DNA of 64,000 bases from Adiantum capillus-veneris (lineage: Eukaryota; Streptophyta; Polypodiopsida; Polypodiales; Pteridaceae): contig CM043968.1 of NCBI GenBank assembly GCA_014529385.2, positions 7,391,648 to 7,455,647 of the forward strand, in the 5' to 3' direction. The stretch's first letter is position 1. Every line of letters begins with the position of its first letter. Under the pieces are notes generated by a model that worked only from the letters and a program-made list of their open reading frames with translations, did not search any database and was not told the origin of the DNA. The position numbers and the translations under genes were made by a program. This document shows, in pieces, positions 20,220 to 33,850 of this stretch.

Positions 20220-20723
20220 TTACCTCTCTTTTGAAATCATAGTCGTCATCGACTATGAGGTAGAAGAGATAAAGCCTTAGTCATTAGTCGATGTTTCTTA
20301 GCGGGTAGAGGATCCCTTTTTACCCTATGACATCATTCCAAGATGGATCACTAGTCCATTTGGGGCTTGGGAGACTTAGCTTCCGCAAGCATGTCTGCTC
20401 TTGAGTCCATTTCATTCTCCCAAAGTAGAGTGACAAATTCTACTTGGTGTTTGAGAGACGTCTGCATCACAAACATGATAAGAGAATTAGTCTTATAAGA
20501 CAAACACATTGGTCATTTAAAAGAAGCATATACATTTCCTTACTCTAATGTAGCAGCATTGACAAGGCCTTAAACCATATTCCTTGCATCCATCTAGCAT
20601 CTTCAAAAGGATAACTTTTGAACTTAATAAGATGCCGTCGGATAATCTTACCATGTTATAATACCTTGTTTTCATGCCGAACGATAGCTTCGGGTTGTAG
20701 CACCTCTTCTTGGTCTTTGATTT

Positions 20724-22010
20724 CTAGAGGGTCGTCAATAATTGGTTCTCTTTCGGTGGCTCTCCTTTGTAGGGCTTAAGTAGGCTCACATGAAAAGCTT
20801 TGTGTATGAGCCAATGGTTGGAAAACTTGAATTGATAAGCCATGTCATTGATTGGCTTCAAGATTTGAAAAGGACCATAGTATCTTTTTGCTAGTTTAGC
20901 ATAATACTTTTGATGGCTGTAGAATTTTTGCCCATTGTTTGCCTCAATCAAGCCTTGGGAAACTTAAGTTAGACCCAATCATTTTCTTTGAATGTTAAGG
21001 CCCTTCTGTGCTTGTCAGCATAAGTTTTTTTCCTTTGTTGAGAGATAGATATAGCCTTCTTAATCTTTTGGAAAGATTCTTGTAGGTCAGGACTATACTC
21101 ATCGGGAGCGAAAATCTTCCCATGAAATTTAAGTAGCAAGGGACTTTTAGGTCTTCCCTCTATGATCTCAAAATGTGCCTTTCCCGTAGTAGTATGGACA
21201 ATATTATTATACGCATACTCTACAAGGGATAAGTACTTTTTCCATTGTGAGCGTTGGTCTAGTTCTGTAACATAAGTCTTTAGTAGATCGAGAATCGTAA
21301 GATTGGCTATCTCACTTTGGCCATCCGTTTGTGAGTGATAGACCGAAGAGAAATTCAATCTTGTACCTAGATTTTCAAAGAGACATTTCAAAAACTTATT
21401 GGTCATTCTAAGTTCTTTATCTAACACGATGGATGTTGGCAATCCATGGTGTTTGAAAATCTGAGATATGAAGAGGCTTTCCATTTGGTGTGCCTTAATA
21501 GTCTTTTTGATAGGAATAAAGTGTGCTATGCTTGCTAAACCTATAGACTATTGTCCATTTTTGCGTATTCCCATGGATAGACTTGGGTAATCCAAAGATA
21601 AAATCCATGGATATACTCTCCAATGGTGAATAAGGGATTGGCAATGGCTGGAGTAACACAGGTTGCTTCCCGCTATCATACTTGGTCTTTTGGCACAACA
21701 CGCATTTTAAAACATACTCTTGTATCTCTACTTTCATGGTAGGCCAATAGAAGTACGTCTCTACTCCTCAAAGAGTAGGTTGAATGCCTCTATGCCCCGC
21801 ATAGGGAGGAGCATGGGATTCATACATGACTTTCTCACGAAGGGAGTGAATAACATATAACCTATTGCCATGGAGAAGATAACCATCATGCAAGGTGAAT
21901 GGTTCTTCTTTCTTCCCCAATGCAAGGGCTGACATTGTGTCTCTAAAGTCAGGGTCAGTAGCATACTCATCTATCATAAAAGATAGATCATTGTGAGTTG
22001 CTACAGACAA
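20724..22010 (-). pseudogene. Gypsy integrase remnant
   Basis: Pieces 22010-21761, 21737-21495, 21484-20969 and 20951-20724 together cover the zinc-binding domain (ESHAPPYAGHRG, then CVLCQKTK), the catalytic core with the three acidic residues in DFIFGLP, SIVLDKEL and TDGQSE, and a C-terminal region (KLAKRYYGPFQI, HPVFHVSLLKP-like HKAFHVSLLKPYKG). I see no clear chromodomain. In-frame stops between the pieces make it non-functional. Confidence 0.85.
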
Positions 22011-22139
22011 CGCATTAGCTCTTGGTCATCGTGAAAGTGCATCGGCCACTTGATGATGCTTACCAACAACGTGAGCAATATGAAAATAAAATTACGAAAG
22101 AAAATTTACCCACCTCATTTGTTTGTGAAAAGCTTGGTT

Positions 22140-23220
22140 TGTGTTATGAAGTACTTGAGACTTTGGTGGTCCGTTTGCAAAATGGAGTCTCCAGTAGATA
22201 GTGCTTCCATGTGTCTAGGACATGTAGAACAGTTAAAAGCTCTTTTTCATATATGCACAAGACTCGTTCATCGACATTGAGCCTTTGGCTCTCATATGCT
22301 ATGGCATGCCCTTCTTGAAGCAAAATTTTCCAAGGCAATCACCACAAGCATCACATTGGACCTCAAATGACTTTGAGAGACCCGGAAGCATAAGGACTAG
22401 TTAGGAGGTAAGCTTCTCTTTGAGCTTGTCAAAAGCATTTTTCTCTTTAGCAATCTATGAGTCCTTAACATTCTTCTTTGTTAAGTCATGCAATGGTCCC
22501 GCTATTTGGGAGAATTGGGCTATGAAGCATCTATAGTATGCACACATACTAATAAAGCTTCTTAGCTCATGTAGTTCCTTGGATTAGGCTGTGCTTTTAT
22601 TACCTCCAACTTTGATGGATCCATACGGATACCATCTTGAGAGATAATATGACCTAAGTATTGAATCTCTTTAAGGAAAAATACACTCTTCTTTTGATGG
22701 ATAAAAAGCTTGTTCTCCCTCAAAGCTTGAAAAATCACCTGGAGATGTTGCTTGTGCTCCTCCAAGGACTTGGAGTAGATGATGATATCATCAAAGAACA
22801 CCCCAGTGTGAATTTTCAATAGGATCTAAAAATTTTCTCTATTAAACAATTGAATATGGCCAGTGCATTAGTCAAGCCAAAAAGCATGAGTAGATATTCA
22901 TAAAGACCAAACGTAGTATGAAACACACTCTTTACGATATCTTCATTTACTATCCTTATTTGATGATAGCCACTTTTAAGGTCAATCATACTGAAGTAGA
23001 ATCAAACCTTGTAGCTTATTAGCATATCTTCTACCCACATTATAGAAAATCTATTTTTGATAGTGATATGGTTTAGCACTTGATAGTCCACACACATGCG
23101 GTATGTACCATTTTTCTTTTGCACTAAAAGGACTGGAGAACAAAAGGGAGAGGAGGTAGGCCTCACCATCCCTTTGTCTACCAATTCTTGTACTTGCCTC
23201 ATGATCCCTTGTTGAGCTTG
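22140..23220 (-). pseudogene. Gypsy reverse transcriptase/RNase H remnant
   Basis: 23202-23002 holds the N-terminal RT palm (SPFCSPVLLVQKKNGTYRMC, VDYQVLN). 22819-22562 holds the catalytic FFDD box and LGHIISQDGI. 22338-22144 matches RNase H (ILLQEGHAIAYESQRLN, then LTVLHVL). The segments are separated by stops and frameshifts. Confidence 0.85.
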
Positions 23221-23744
23221 GGAAACTCAATAAGGAGGCTTGTTAGGCGGTGAGCTTCCTTGGTAGGAGCTCAATTCAATGGTCATCGTCCCCTCATTTT
23301 GGAGGTAAGTCCAAAAGGATATCATTGATAAACACATCTTGCAATCTTTACAAAATTAGACACGTCTAATTCTTCTTGATTCGTACCACTTTGCTTTGTA
23401 AAACATTAGTACATTTAGTAATGAGCTTTTCATTGCATACCAAAAGCAGGTGAATTTACAAGTGGTATAGTACGACCGATCTCATTAGCATCTATATACA
23501 TGCTCTTTTCCTTGTAAGTGAAGTAGATTTTGAGGGAACTTCATGTTGGCAACCATGAAGTTGAACCATGGTGTCCTATGATAACATCCTCATGCTGGAG
23601 AGGAAAGATGAAAAAGTCTTCTTTGTCAACATATTTATGGATAGACTCGTTGGAGAGAAGCTTCAAACTTCATCATTCAGTAAGCACTTTGTCCTTTGCA
23701 TCGCTTGCAAGGAATTGCTCCATGATGGAAACTCGTAGAGTTTT

Positions 23745-24358
23745 TCATGTCTTTGGGGCTTCGTTGTTTCCACGAAGCCTAGTCCACCATAGACAAGCAG
23801 ATTTTTGAAAGTACATAGCGTAGCTTGGAAGACTCCGTGAAGCCCTCGTCTCCAAAGGCCGCATCAAATTGCTGGATGAAAGCCAATACTTTGTTGGTAG
23901 CACCAAAGGTGTCATCATAGGTGAAAAAAGAGATACTCTTTCCTCCCTCTTTGAACTTTTTGAGCTTTTGTGACCATTGCCATGTACGATAAGATTTGCA
24001 ATGTCCTCTCCTCTTGTATTCTCTAGGAGAATAGTTGTTGCTTTCGTTGAAAGAGGAAGGTGAAGAAGAAACAAAAAAGAATGACCTCTTTCTTGCCTTT
24101 TTCTTCCTTTGTTTTCTCTCTTCCCTTTCGGAGTGACGAGGAGAAGAACTATGGGTTGACCGTTTCCTCTTGGGAGGAGTTGGCCACCGTTTAGACTGCC
24201 GTCTTCGTGAAGCGACATACTCAGAGGAACTTACGGATTCGCTTCTTTCTCATTTTTTGAATTCCTCCTCTCTTATGGAAGAGAGTCTTCTTTTGGAAGT
24301 CTCATCAAGAGGCCCCCTAAGCTCTCTCCCCTCTTGGAGAGGAAAGGAAATCCCATAA
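23745..24358 (-). pseudogene. Gypsy gag remnant
   Basis: A low-complexity Lys/Arg/Ser-rich frame followed by a block resembling the gypsy capsid. It lies upstream of RT in element order. No CCHC zinc knuckle is intact. The call rests mainly on position. Confidence 0.5.
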
Positions 24359-25850
24359 GCACGAAGTCGTTAGAATAACTTCGGCTTGCAAAGCAAGGTT
24401 ACCCATAGCTTATTGTAACCTAGTAACAAGGTAATTAATAAACATGGGAGCATCATCATTAACACCTTCATGTGCAAAATCAAAGTTATCAATATTAATT
24501 CTACTCTCTTGGTTATTATCAACCATGCTAATTAAACTGATGTATAGATTACTTTGTGCTTTGGTACCATCAAAAACCTTAGTCGCTACTCTTCTTTACT
24601 TTTGAAAATTAGTTCTCAAGCAACCACACTCGTGTAGATTGCAAAGATTAGTAGAGAGGGTCTAACATTGCTCAATTGATTATGGTTCTTGTTGAGCTTG
24701 CTCGTAGCTCAATACATTTTTCCTTAGAAGCCCATTTGCTACAAGGTCACCAAGAGGATGCTTATCTATTCTCTCAAGTTACTTAATTTCTTTTCAATTG
24801 AACCAATTATAAGGTTTGGATCAAATGGCCCCAAAGTGCCCATAATGACCTTCTACATGTCCTTGAGTGAGCATATGAATCAATGACACCATAAGTTATA
24901 CCCCCTAAATTTATGCCTTAGTTTTAAGTTTATTACTTCTACATAAAATACATCGTTCCAATCCTTGTTGCATAGAAATGCTAAGGTAAAGGCATAAAAT
25001 ATTTAAAACGAATAAAAGGCTAGAGGGAGGAAAGGGTTTTTTTTATAAGGTCTCTAAGAGAGATGGTCTTTGAGATTGAAGATGGGTTAAGAGGATTGGA
25101 TAGAGTTCTTAGTGAACCCATTTAGAGACATTCTCGAATATGTAGCCTCGATATGGCAAGACAAGGGAGGACTTATGTAATCTAGGAAGCAAATAGATAG
25201 GACATAGTTTAAAAGGCTCATAAGCAATGCAAGGATGAAGGTTCTATCTATTTGGGAAGAGTAAATATATGTAAGATGAAGCAAAGAGGCAAGGTAGCTA
25301 AGGGGTGGAGGGATGGTGGGTAGGTATGTCGTGCAATCATTAAATTGCCTAAGAGCTTCTTTGTTGTACCATTTTTTGGAGAGTGGTTAACACAAATTTT
25401 GATTATCGGTTTGATAATGATGGAGCAAGGCTTGATCAACGAACTCAAAAGTTTTGAACTAGGAGGGATTGTAAAGCTTTAGGTAGTTCTCAAAATTGTG
25501 AAGATTTTGAAAGGTGGTAGGTTGTAAGGATGGATCCAAAGAGGAGGACATCCAAAGAGCGTTCGGTGCCTTGTGCGAGGAGGGTCATTTCATGAGCAAT
25601 TAAAAAAACTTCTAAGCTAGAGGCTTCTTTCCATTGTGCTATGGCATCACATGTCCACTTCTTGCTTGAAACCTCTTTTAAGGAGCACACATCACCTAGC
25701 ATTCTTTCGCCATAGTTGCAAAGCAAGGGGTGGATAGCAATAGCATGGCACACAACCCAACTTGGAAATGCATGGGTGGGTCAAGCATCAAGATTCTATA
25801 ATAAAGTTCTATGTTAAGGGCCCGCATGACAACTAAACCAACTTTGGAGT

Positions 25851-26446
25851 AGACTGAGAACTTAACCTACACACCCCATGCTATAAACGTAGACATTATA
25901 TCAAGTGTGTGTGCGAGTGAGTGAGTGAGTGAGCCATTTTGCCTTTGGTACGACTTTTAATTGATTAGCAAAGACAAGTTTTGCCCTTGGTGTGTCAATG
26001 GTGCATAGACAAACAGTGAGTAATCTATCCAATATCCAAGGTGCTACAAATGCATATGCCTCAATGCTTCAAGATGTGAGGGCCAGCCTATGCCTACAGC
26101 TACAGTAGAGGTTAAAGAAGCATCTTTATCGACAATGAAAACTAATTAGACTGAGAACTTTACCTACACACCCCATGCTATAAACGTAGACATTATATCA
26201 AGTGTGTGAGTGAGTGAGTGAGTCAGAGAGAGAGATTTTGCCTTTGGTACGACTTTTAATTGATTAGCAAAGACAAGTTTTGCCCTTGGTGTGTCAATGG
26301 TGCATAGACAAACAGTGAGTAATCTATCCAATATCCAAGGTGCTATAAATGCATATGCCTCAATGCTTCAAGATGTGAGGGCCAGCCTATGCCTACAGCT
26401 ACAGTAGAGGTTAAAGAAGCATCTTTATCGACAGTGAAAACTAATT
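25851..26446. repeat. 297-bp tandem duplication
   Basis: Copy 1 starts at 25851 and copy 2 at 26148. Both start AGACTGAGAACTT and end with GAAAACTAATT. The copies differ at only a few positions: one base near the start, a short GAGT-repeat length difference near 25915 and 26211, and single substitutions. High identity suggests a recent event. The sequence has no recognised coding function. Confidence 0.93.
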
Positions 26447-27378
26447 GGTACCGCCTTCAACCTAACTTGAACAGCTCCAGCTCCACCTACCGCAGATTGA
26501 ATGACAGTTGGAGCACCAGTCAAAAGGACAAAATAATGAAAGGAACTTACTTTACTGGGTGGTGGAAAGGCTCCTCATTTTTCAATGTCTCCGTTTTTGT
26601 GATTGTCTATACCATTCAACTTCACCATAAAATTTAAGTCCTCAAGTCTTTCTTATTCATCTTTCCTTTCCACTAAATCATCCGTACCAGAGTTATGAGA
26701 ACTTACATTCAAGACATTCACAAGATGACCCCGAAAATACTTATTTCTACATTACAAACTCATAACATTATTGAGCAAAAAGTCCACTATTGATTCAAAG
26801 ACAGTGAAAGAATTCACAAGCTACTAAATAGAAAATAACGATTGTCAATGCTCAGGCCTTGCCTACCATCACAGACACAAAGCTAACAAAGGCTTAGGCA
26901 AAGATATTCCATGATAATAAAGGAAATGCAAATACCCTTCTACAAGATCATGATGTAAACTAGGGTCTTGCCTTATAGGCATAAGGAGTATATTCCATGG
27001 GTCGAACAGTGGCACAGCCGAAAAAAATGATCTACCTAAGGAGAATTTCTAAACTAGGCAACCTCACCAAGAGCATGCTACACCAAATTCATCCTCACCA
27101 ACATAATTTAGCTCAAGGTGATGACGGAGTGACTACCAGAGAGCAGCACAATCAACATCCTTGGAGCACAGCATGATTGTTCTAACTTAGTTGGTTATAT
27201 GATGCTGTGCATATTTTGGCAGTCAATTTCTGACAATACCAGGTTTCTTTCCATTTCACATTGCTGCATCCCGTCTTTCCTCATGGCTGACAGTGCAGAA
27301 CTGCCGCAGTACCAGAAAGGCACAAAAACATGATCTAGATCCATTCAAGTAACAAAACAACTTCAAGCTGCCACCAAG

Positions 27379-27603
27379 ACTTGGTGCTTGTGTAATAGTC
27401 ATCGGACACATGCAATGCACGTACACAACACAAATAAAAGAACCATATTATCAGTGTGGCGATAATAACCAAAGTAGATAACACAAAACAGACAAACATT
27501 AAAACTTGGTGCTTGTGTAAAGTCATCTTACATGTGCAATGCATGTTCACGCGACACAAATAAAAGAACCATATTAACAGAATGTAATGATAATAACCAG
27601 TCT
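27379..27603. repeat. 125-bp tandem duplication downstream of calmodulin
   Basis: ACTTGGTGCTTGTGTAA occurs at 27379 and 27504. The following about 95 bases are similar (GCAATGCA, ACACAAATAAAAGAACCATATTA, GATAATAACCA), with substitutions and small indels. It is diverged, so older than the 25851-26446 duplication. Confidence 0.85.
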
Positions 27604-28210
27604 CTTGAAATAACAAAGCATACAGCACACATGGATATGTGCTTTAGTATACCTCAAAGATTAAACAAAAGGATCCCTACATTGTTCGCCACCTTGCGAT
27701 GCCATGTAGCTTGTATATCAAAAGCTCATAAATCCAATGCTCAGCTGTTATTGTTGGTCTCCAGCTCTTTCCTACTCATGGACCAAAGTTTCACTTTAGC
27801 TACAAAGGTTCAAACAATCACACTACCTTGGTAGGACCTTAGTTAATCCTTCCAAAAGATCTAGACAAAAACAGAACACAAAACACCTATAGGACTGCTA
27901 AGAACTGCTCGAAAAGATTTTTTATCAATTTACATGAAAACTGCAATCAACCGAACCAGCACTTCATCCTAACGCTATAACTGTGCACCTGGGCAGTACT
28001 AACGTGTTCGATACTCTCAAGCTCAAGACAGCTAAGCTTAACACCAGAACCACTCAACCAAGATACAAGCCTGCAATCATATTTTCTGAAGGCATACACT
28101 ATGACTAATAGCCAAAATTGGGCTTGAATGAGCATAAAAGAAAGGTTACTTTGCAAAGGTAACATTAAGCCCAGCAAAAGCTGGTTGCATCCCGAGGTAC
28201 TCAACAAAGT

Positions 28211-30146
<1,936 letters not shown>

Positions 30147-30369
30147 GGCGAACTTCTTGAAAAGTAGGGTTTAAAGTTGGCGATCGAAGGCCGAGATCCA
30201 GCGCCCAAATCTTTCGAGCTAGCCTCGCATTATGCATATGACCACGGAGTTTAGCAGAAAGGGGGGGAACGCAAAGCAAAATCAGTCGTTCGATCCTCCC
30301 GCGTTTCACTAAGATCGACGGCCTATATCTGCCACGCGTCGTCCTTGCCATTTGGATCATTCCGGAGAC

Positions 30370-31600
30370 GTAGGCTATTCGCTTTCACTAGAATAACTCC
30401 CTGCCACCTCAAAAGGGTTACACACGCATTTGAAACCTAGCACAAGTGCAAACATGGTTCGAAAATTCCGCTCTCCATGGCTGCTACGTTGAAAACTTTG
30501 TTGAGTACCTAGGTACTCTTGTAAGGTGGTAAGAGATGTTAGCGCTTGGTGTAGATTGTGCATTAGTTCGTCATTCTACTAGGTCTTTCTTCTTGAGGAT
30601 AAGTTCCTGTTTGGTTTTCTACTCAAGCATATTGTTTCTTGAGTAACATCAACCTCTTGTGTAATTCATTTGTGCTTACTAATATGTATATTGTATGGCT
30701 AGCAAGTAGCAAACATTTTATGTCGTTTGATTATTGCACAGATCGGATGGCTCATTTCTCAAATAAGGACTTATTATTAGTAGCGAAAGCATCTTCACTT
30801 TTTCACGATCTATTTTTGCAACCTCTTTTGGTCTGATAAATAAAGCATTGAGGCACACATTTTTTGGGTGTGCATGTCCACTTCTTCTCCCTCTTGTATG
30901 CCTCCGAGGACAATGCACAACATAAGCTATGCATCATTGATTGCTCATTCATGTGTTATATTATGTGTTGTATGCACAGTCCATTGTGCTTGTTGGACAA
31001 TTCCTTAGTCAATATGGACTACACTTTTGAAAACGTACATGGTGTTTGGGTTGTCTCTTGTCTCTACACTCTCGACATGGTATTAGACCTCTCATGTTTA
31101 TTTAGAAAAGTACCATCTTGTAAATATATGTTTTAAGAAGCTGGGATTTACTATACTAGTTAACTTTGATTAGCAACTTTGTAAAGTGTGTTTAAGATTT
31201 ACTTGTAGTAGAATAGTTTTTTTGTTATAGGTAAACAATACCGAAAAAAGCTTCACAGAGTCGTGCCTGACAATGACAAATTGTACGTTTGTGTCAGTTT
31301 TACTCTAGTAGCTTCTTAGAGAAGCTTCCTTCTTTGTTTTTCTCATAAATAATTTGCACTTATTTGTAATTAACCTTTGTTGCACTTGATTGTAAGTTTA
31401 ATCACGTGATTATGTTTCTTTGAATGTGGTCCACTATATTTTCATTATAAAAGGTGGGTTTTTTCTGTGTTCACACACCTGAAAAGCACCGAACATGTTT
31501 GTTTGCATGGTGACTCTTTCTCTAAAAGTAATGAATATTCTTTCATAAGCTTCTTCCTCGCATCTCGATTTTGTGATGTCCGCACTTATAAAAACCTCTA
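30370..31600. other. Upstream flank of calmodulin, no gene seen
   Basis: Beyond the likely calmodulin promoter (about 30150-30400, moderately GC-rich, no clear TATA box) I see no gene. A TATAAAAGG box lies at about 31448-31456 and may belong to the LTR of the decayed copia element that starts near 31600. Confidence 0.45.
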
Positions 31601-31609
31601 TTATTATTA

Positions 31610-33200
31610 GTGGTTTTTCTACAAGACAATGATCTGGTTTTTTGGATCAAAGACCAAATTTGTTCTTATTCTTGAAGTCGACGATCTTGCTGAGATTGTT
31701 TTGGGTAATATGTTGTGTCCTCATCAACCTATTGATCTCGATAATGATAATACTTTTATTCATGTTGGTCCTTTGTTTGATCACAAACTGCTCATACAGA
31801 TTGGACACGTAGATACTCATTAATATCTTCTTTTAGCTCTTCATGATTCCCTTATGCTAATTGTGTTCATCGTTCCACTTCTCATGGCATTTGGAAATAT
31901 TTTGTTTCTACTTATGAAAAGAAGTCTTTTACAAAAAATATTCATCTCGAGTATCAATTGCACGATCTGGAATATAGGATGTTTACTTCTATGGTGTCTC
32001 ATATTGAAGCTTTCAATAGCATTATTACTTGACTTGCTATTGTTAGAGCCCCAATTGTGCAAGAGTAGTTGGGCATCTGCTTCATATGATTAAGGCTGAG
32101 AAATATGACAGCACTATTACAGTTCTCTATAATAAGAATGGTATTGACTTTGATAGTGCTTGTATGTCGCATATTGATTGTTCTCAATTTTAGGATCATC
32201 GCATAGACCTTGTTGATACTATTCTGCTCAATTATCCGACAGAAGATTTAGACGTTGTAAATCATCCAGCATGGTTTCTATTTCAACAAAGATGGTCACA
32301 CCGAAACAGATTGTTGGGCAAAACAGTATGATGAAGAGCATGATGTGTCTCCTACTTGCCAAAATATCTCTAAAAGTCACCCACCATGTGACGATTGTGG
32401 GCGTATAAAACATACTTGATGTTATAAGAAGACTTATGACAAAGAGCGCAACCAAACCTATGTTATTCAATAACAGCTACAAAATCAAAATATGGGTGGT
32501 AAGGTAAACTTTTTCAATTCATGCATCTTTGTAGATAGAGTTTTTTTATTAAAAAATGTGCAACATTTATTGTAGATTTCATTTTAGATCCTGATGTCTT
32601 CTCTATGTGCTTTACCTTCGGTCATTCTCTCATGAATCCACTCCGCACTAATGAGATCTGGGAAACATGCAAGGTGTCTAGGCAATGGGGGTGCCCTCCT
32701 TCCTCCATGTACTTGTTTCCATGCTTCTCTCTCTTGCAAATGCCTTGCCTTTGCCATTCTTCACAAGTCCACCCACTTGGTCATAGCCTTTGCATTGAGA
32801 ATACAAAAGTTATTGACCACTCAAGATAGATTCATATCCATGCTAAATAATTTTCCCTTTCCACTTGGCAAGTGTGAAGTCATCCTTGCATCCTCCTCCT
32901 CTGACCACGTGCGAGGCATTGAAGGATCAACTTGTGCCAAATACTCTGAGATGTAAACAAAATGGCTCTTGCACGATCCACCCTTCGGCCATACATGCCA
33001 TCCAAACATTATTCCTATTGCAACAAAGATAGTCACATCGAACCAAATTGTTGGGCAAAGTAATATGATGAAGAGCATGGTGTGTCTCCTACTTGCCAAA
33101 GTATCTTTAAAAGTCACTCCCCATGTGATTATTGTGGATGTACATACCATTCTTCTTCTTTATGTTATATAAGACTTGTGAAGGAGTGGTCTATTTGAAA
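31610..33200 (+). mobile_element. Decayed Ty1/copia gag region, with the zinc-knuckle segment present twice
   Basis: Plus-strand frames resemble a copia-type gag: a segment with IHLEYQLHDLEYRMFTSM near 31945-31990, and IEAFNSIIT with later YDSTITVLYNKNGIDFDSAC near 32106-32162. These are broken by stops. A CCHC-like stretch (NKDGHTETDCWAK, then CDDCGRIKHT) lies near 32285-32420. A second similar stretch (CNKDSHIEPNCWAK, then CDYCG) lies near 33013-33145. The intervening 600 bp is unrelated. No pol is attached on this strand. Confidence 0.6.
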
Positions 33201-33439
33201 CAACCACTTGGATTTGAAGTTTAGGGACAATAACATCTTGTTTGTTGCCTTCATGGAGCACTCTATGGACTCAAACAAACCTGCTATGCATGGTACATCG
33301 AAATTGACACTTTTGTTAAGTCAAAAAACTTTGTCTCTTTTTCCCAAATCTTAATATTTGCATTCACAGGAGAGATCTATATCATAATCAATCTTTTCCT
33401 CACTTCGTGTCAAACAAAATAATAATGTACAACAATGTG

Positions 33440-33850
33440 TTTTGATTTACTATGTTGTACATAATCTTTTGCAATACTTATTGCACTTTCGTTATCATTC
33501 ACAATGTAGAGGAGTATTAGAAGCTATAGAATATCCAAGATATGAAAGAAGTTGTCTCAACCAAACCAATTCACATGTTGCTAATGATCCTACAACATAC
33601 TCAGCTTTAGTTGTAGAAACAACAACACAATGCTGCTTCTTGCTAGACCATGATATCAACAAACCATTAACAAAGAGACAAATTTCATTGGCAGATCTCA
33701 TAGAAGAATGAGAACTTGCCCAATCGGTATCCAAATAACCTATGAGACAAAATCCATCCAGAGTACCTGAATCTTGTTGACATTGAAACAAATGACCAAA
33801 CTCTTTTGTGCCCTTCAAATACTTAGGAGATCGCTTAACTGTAGTTCAAT
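33440..33850 (-). pseudogene. Ty1/copia RNase H fragment
   Basis: The minus-strand frame at 33818-33495 reads GYLDTDWASSHSS, then SWSSKKQHCVVVSTTKAEYV and CELVWLRQLL. These are the copia RNase H signature with its catalytic Asp and Glu. It is on the opposite strand from the gag remnant at 31.6-33.2 kb, so it comes from a different insertion or from a rearrangement. Confidence 0.85.

Larger units (their letters stand above)
20220..24905 (-). mobile_element. Decayed Ty3/gypsy retrotransposon, internal region
   Basis: Order on the minus strand: gag (about 24900-23750), RT (23202-22562), RNase H (22340-22140), integrase (22010-20969) and integrase tail (20951-20724), then a polypurine tract and the 3' LTR. 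RT before integrase is the gypsy order. Visible motifs: FFDDIIIYS in RT (22780-22760 region), an integrase zinc-finger H-H-C-C with CVLCQ near 21700, DFIFGLP (first catalytic Asp), VLDKELRM (second Asp) and TDGQSEIAN (Glu). Stops and shifts separate the pieces. A TGGTGTCA-like primer-binding candidate lies at about 24891-24898, but no 5' LTR follows to its right, so the 5' end is missing or replaced. Confidence 0.85.
24906..28210. other. Intergenic stretch between the gypsy remnant and calmodulin
   Basis: No supported gene. It contains a 297-bp tandem duplication (25851-26446) and a 125-bp tandem duplication (27379-27603), given separately. The last few hundred bases (about 27900-28210) are probably the calmodulin 3' UTR. 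Short frames elsewhere do not resemble known proteins. Confidence 0.5.
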
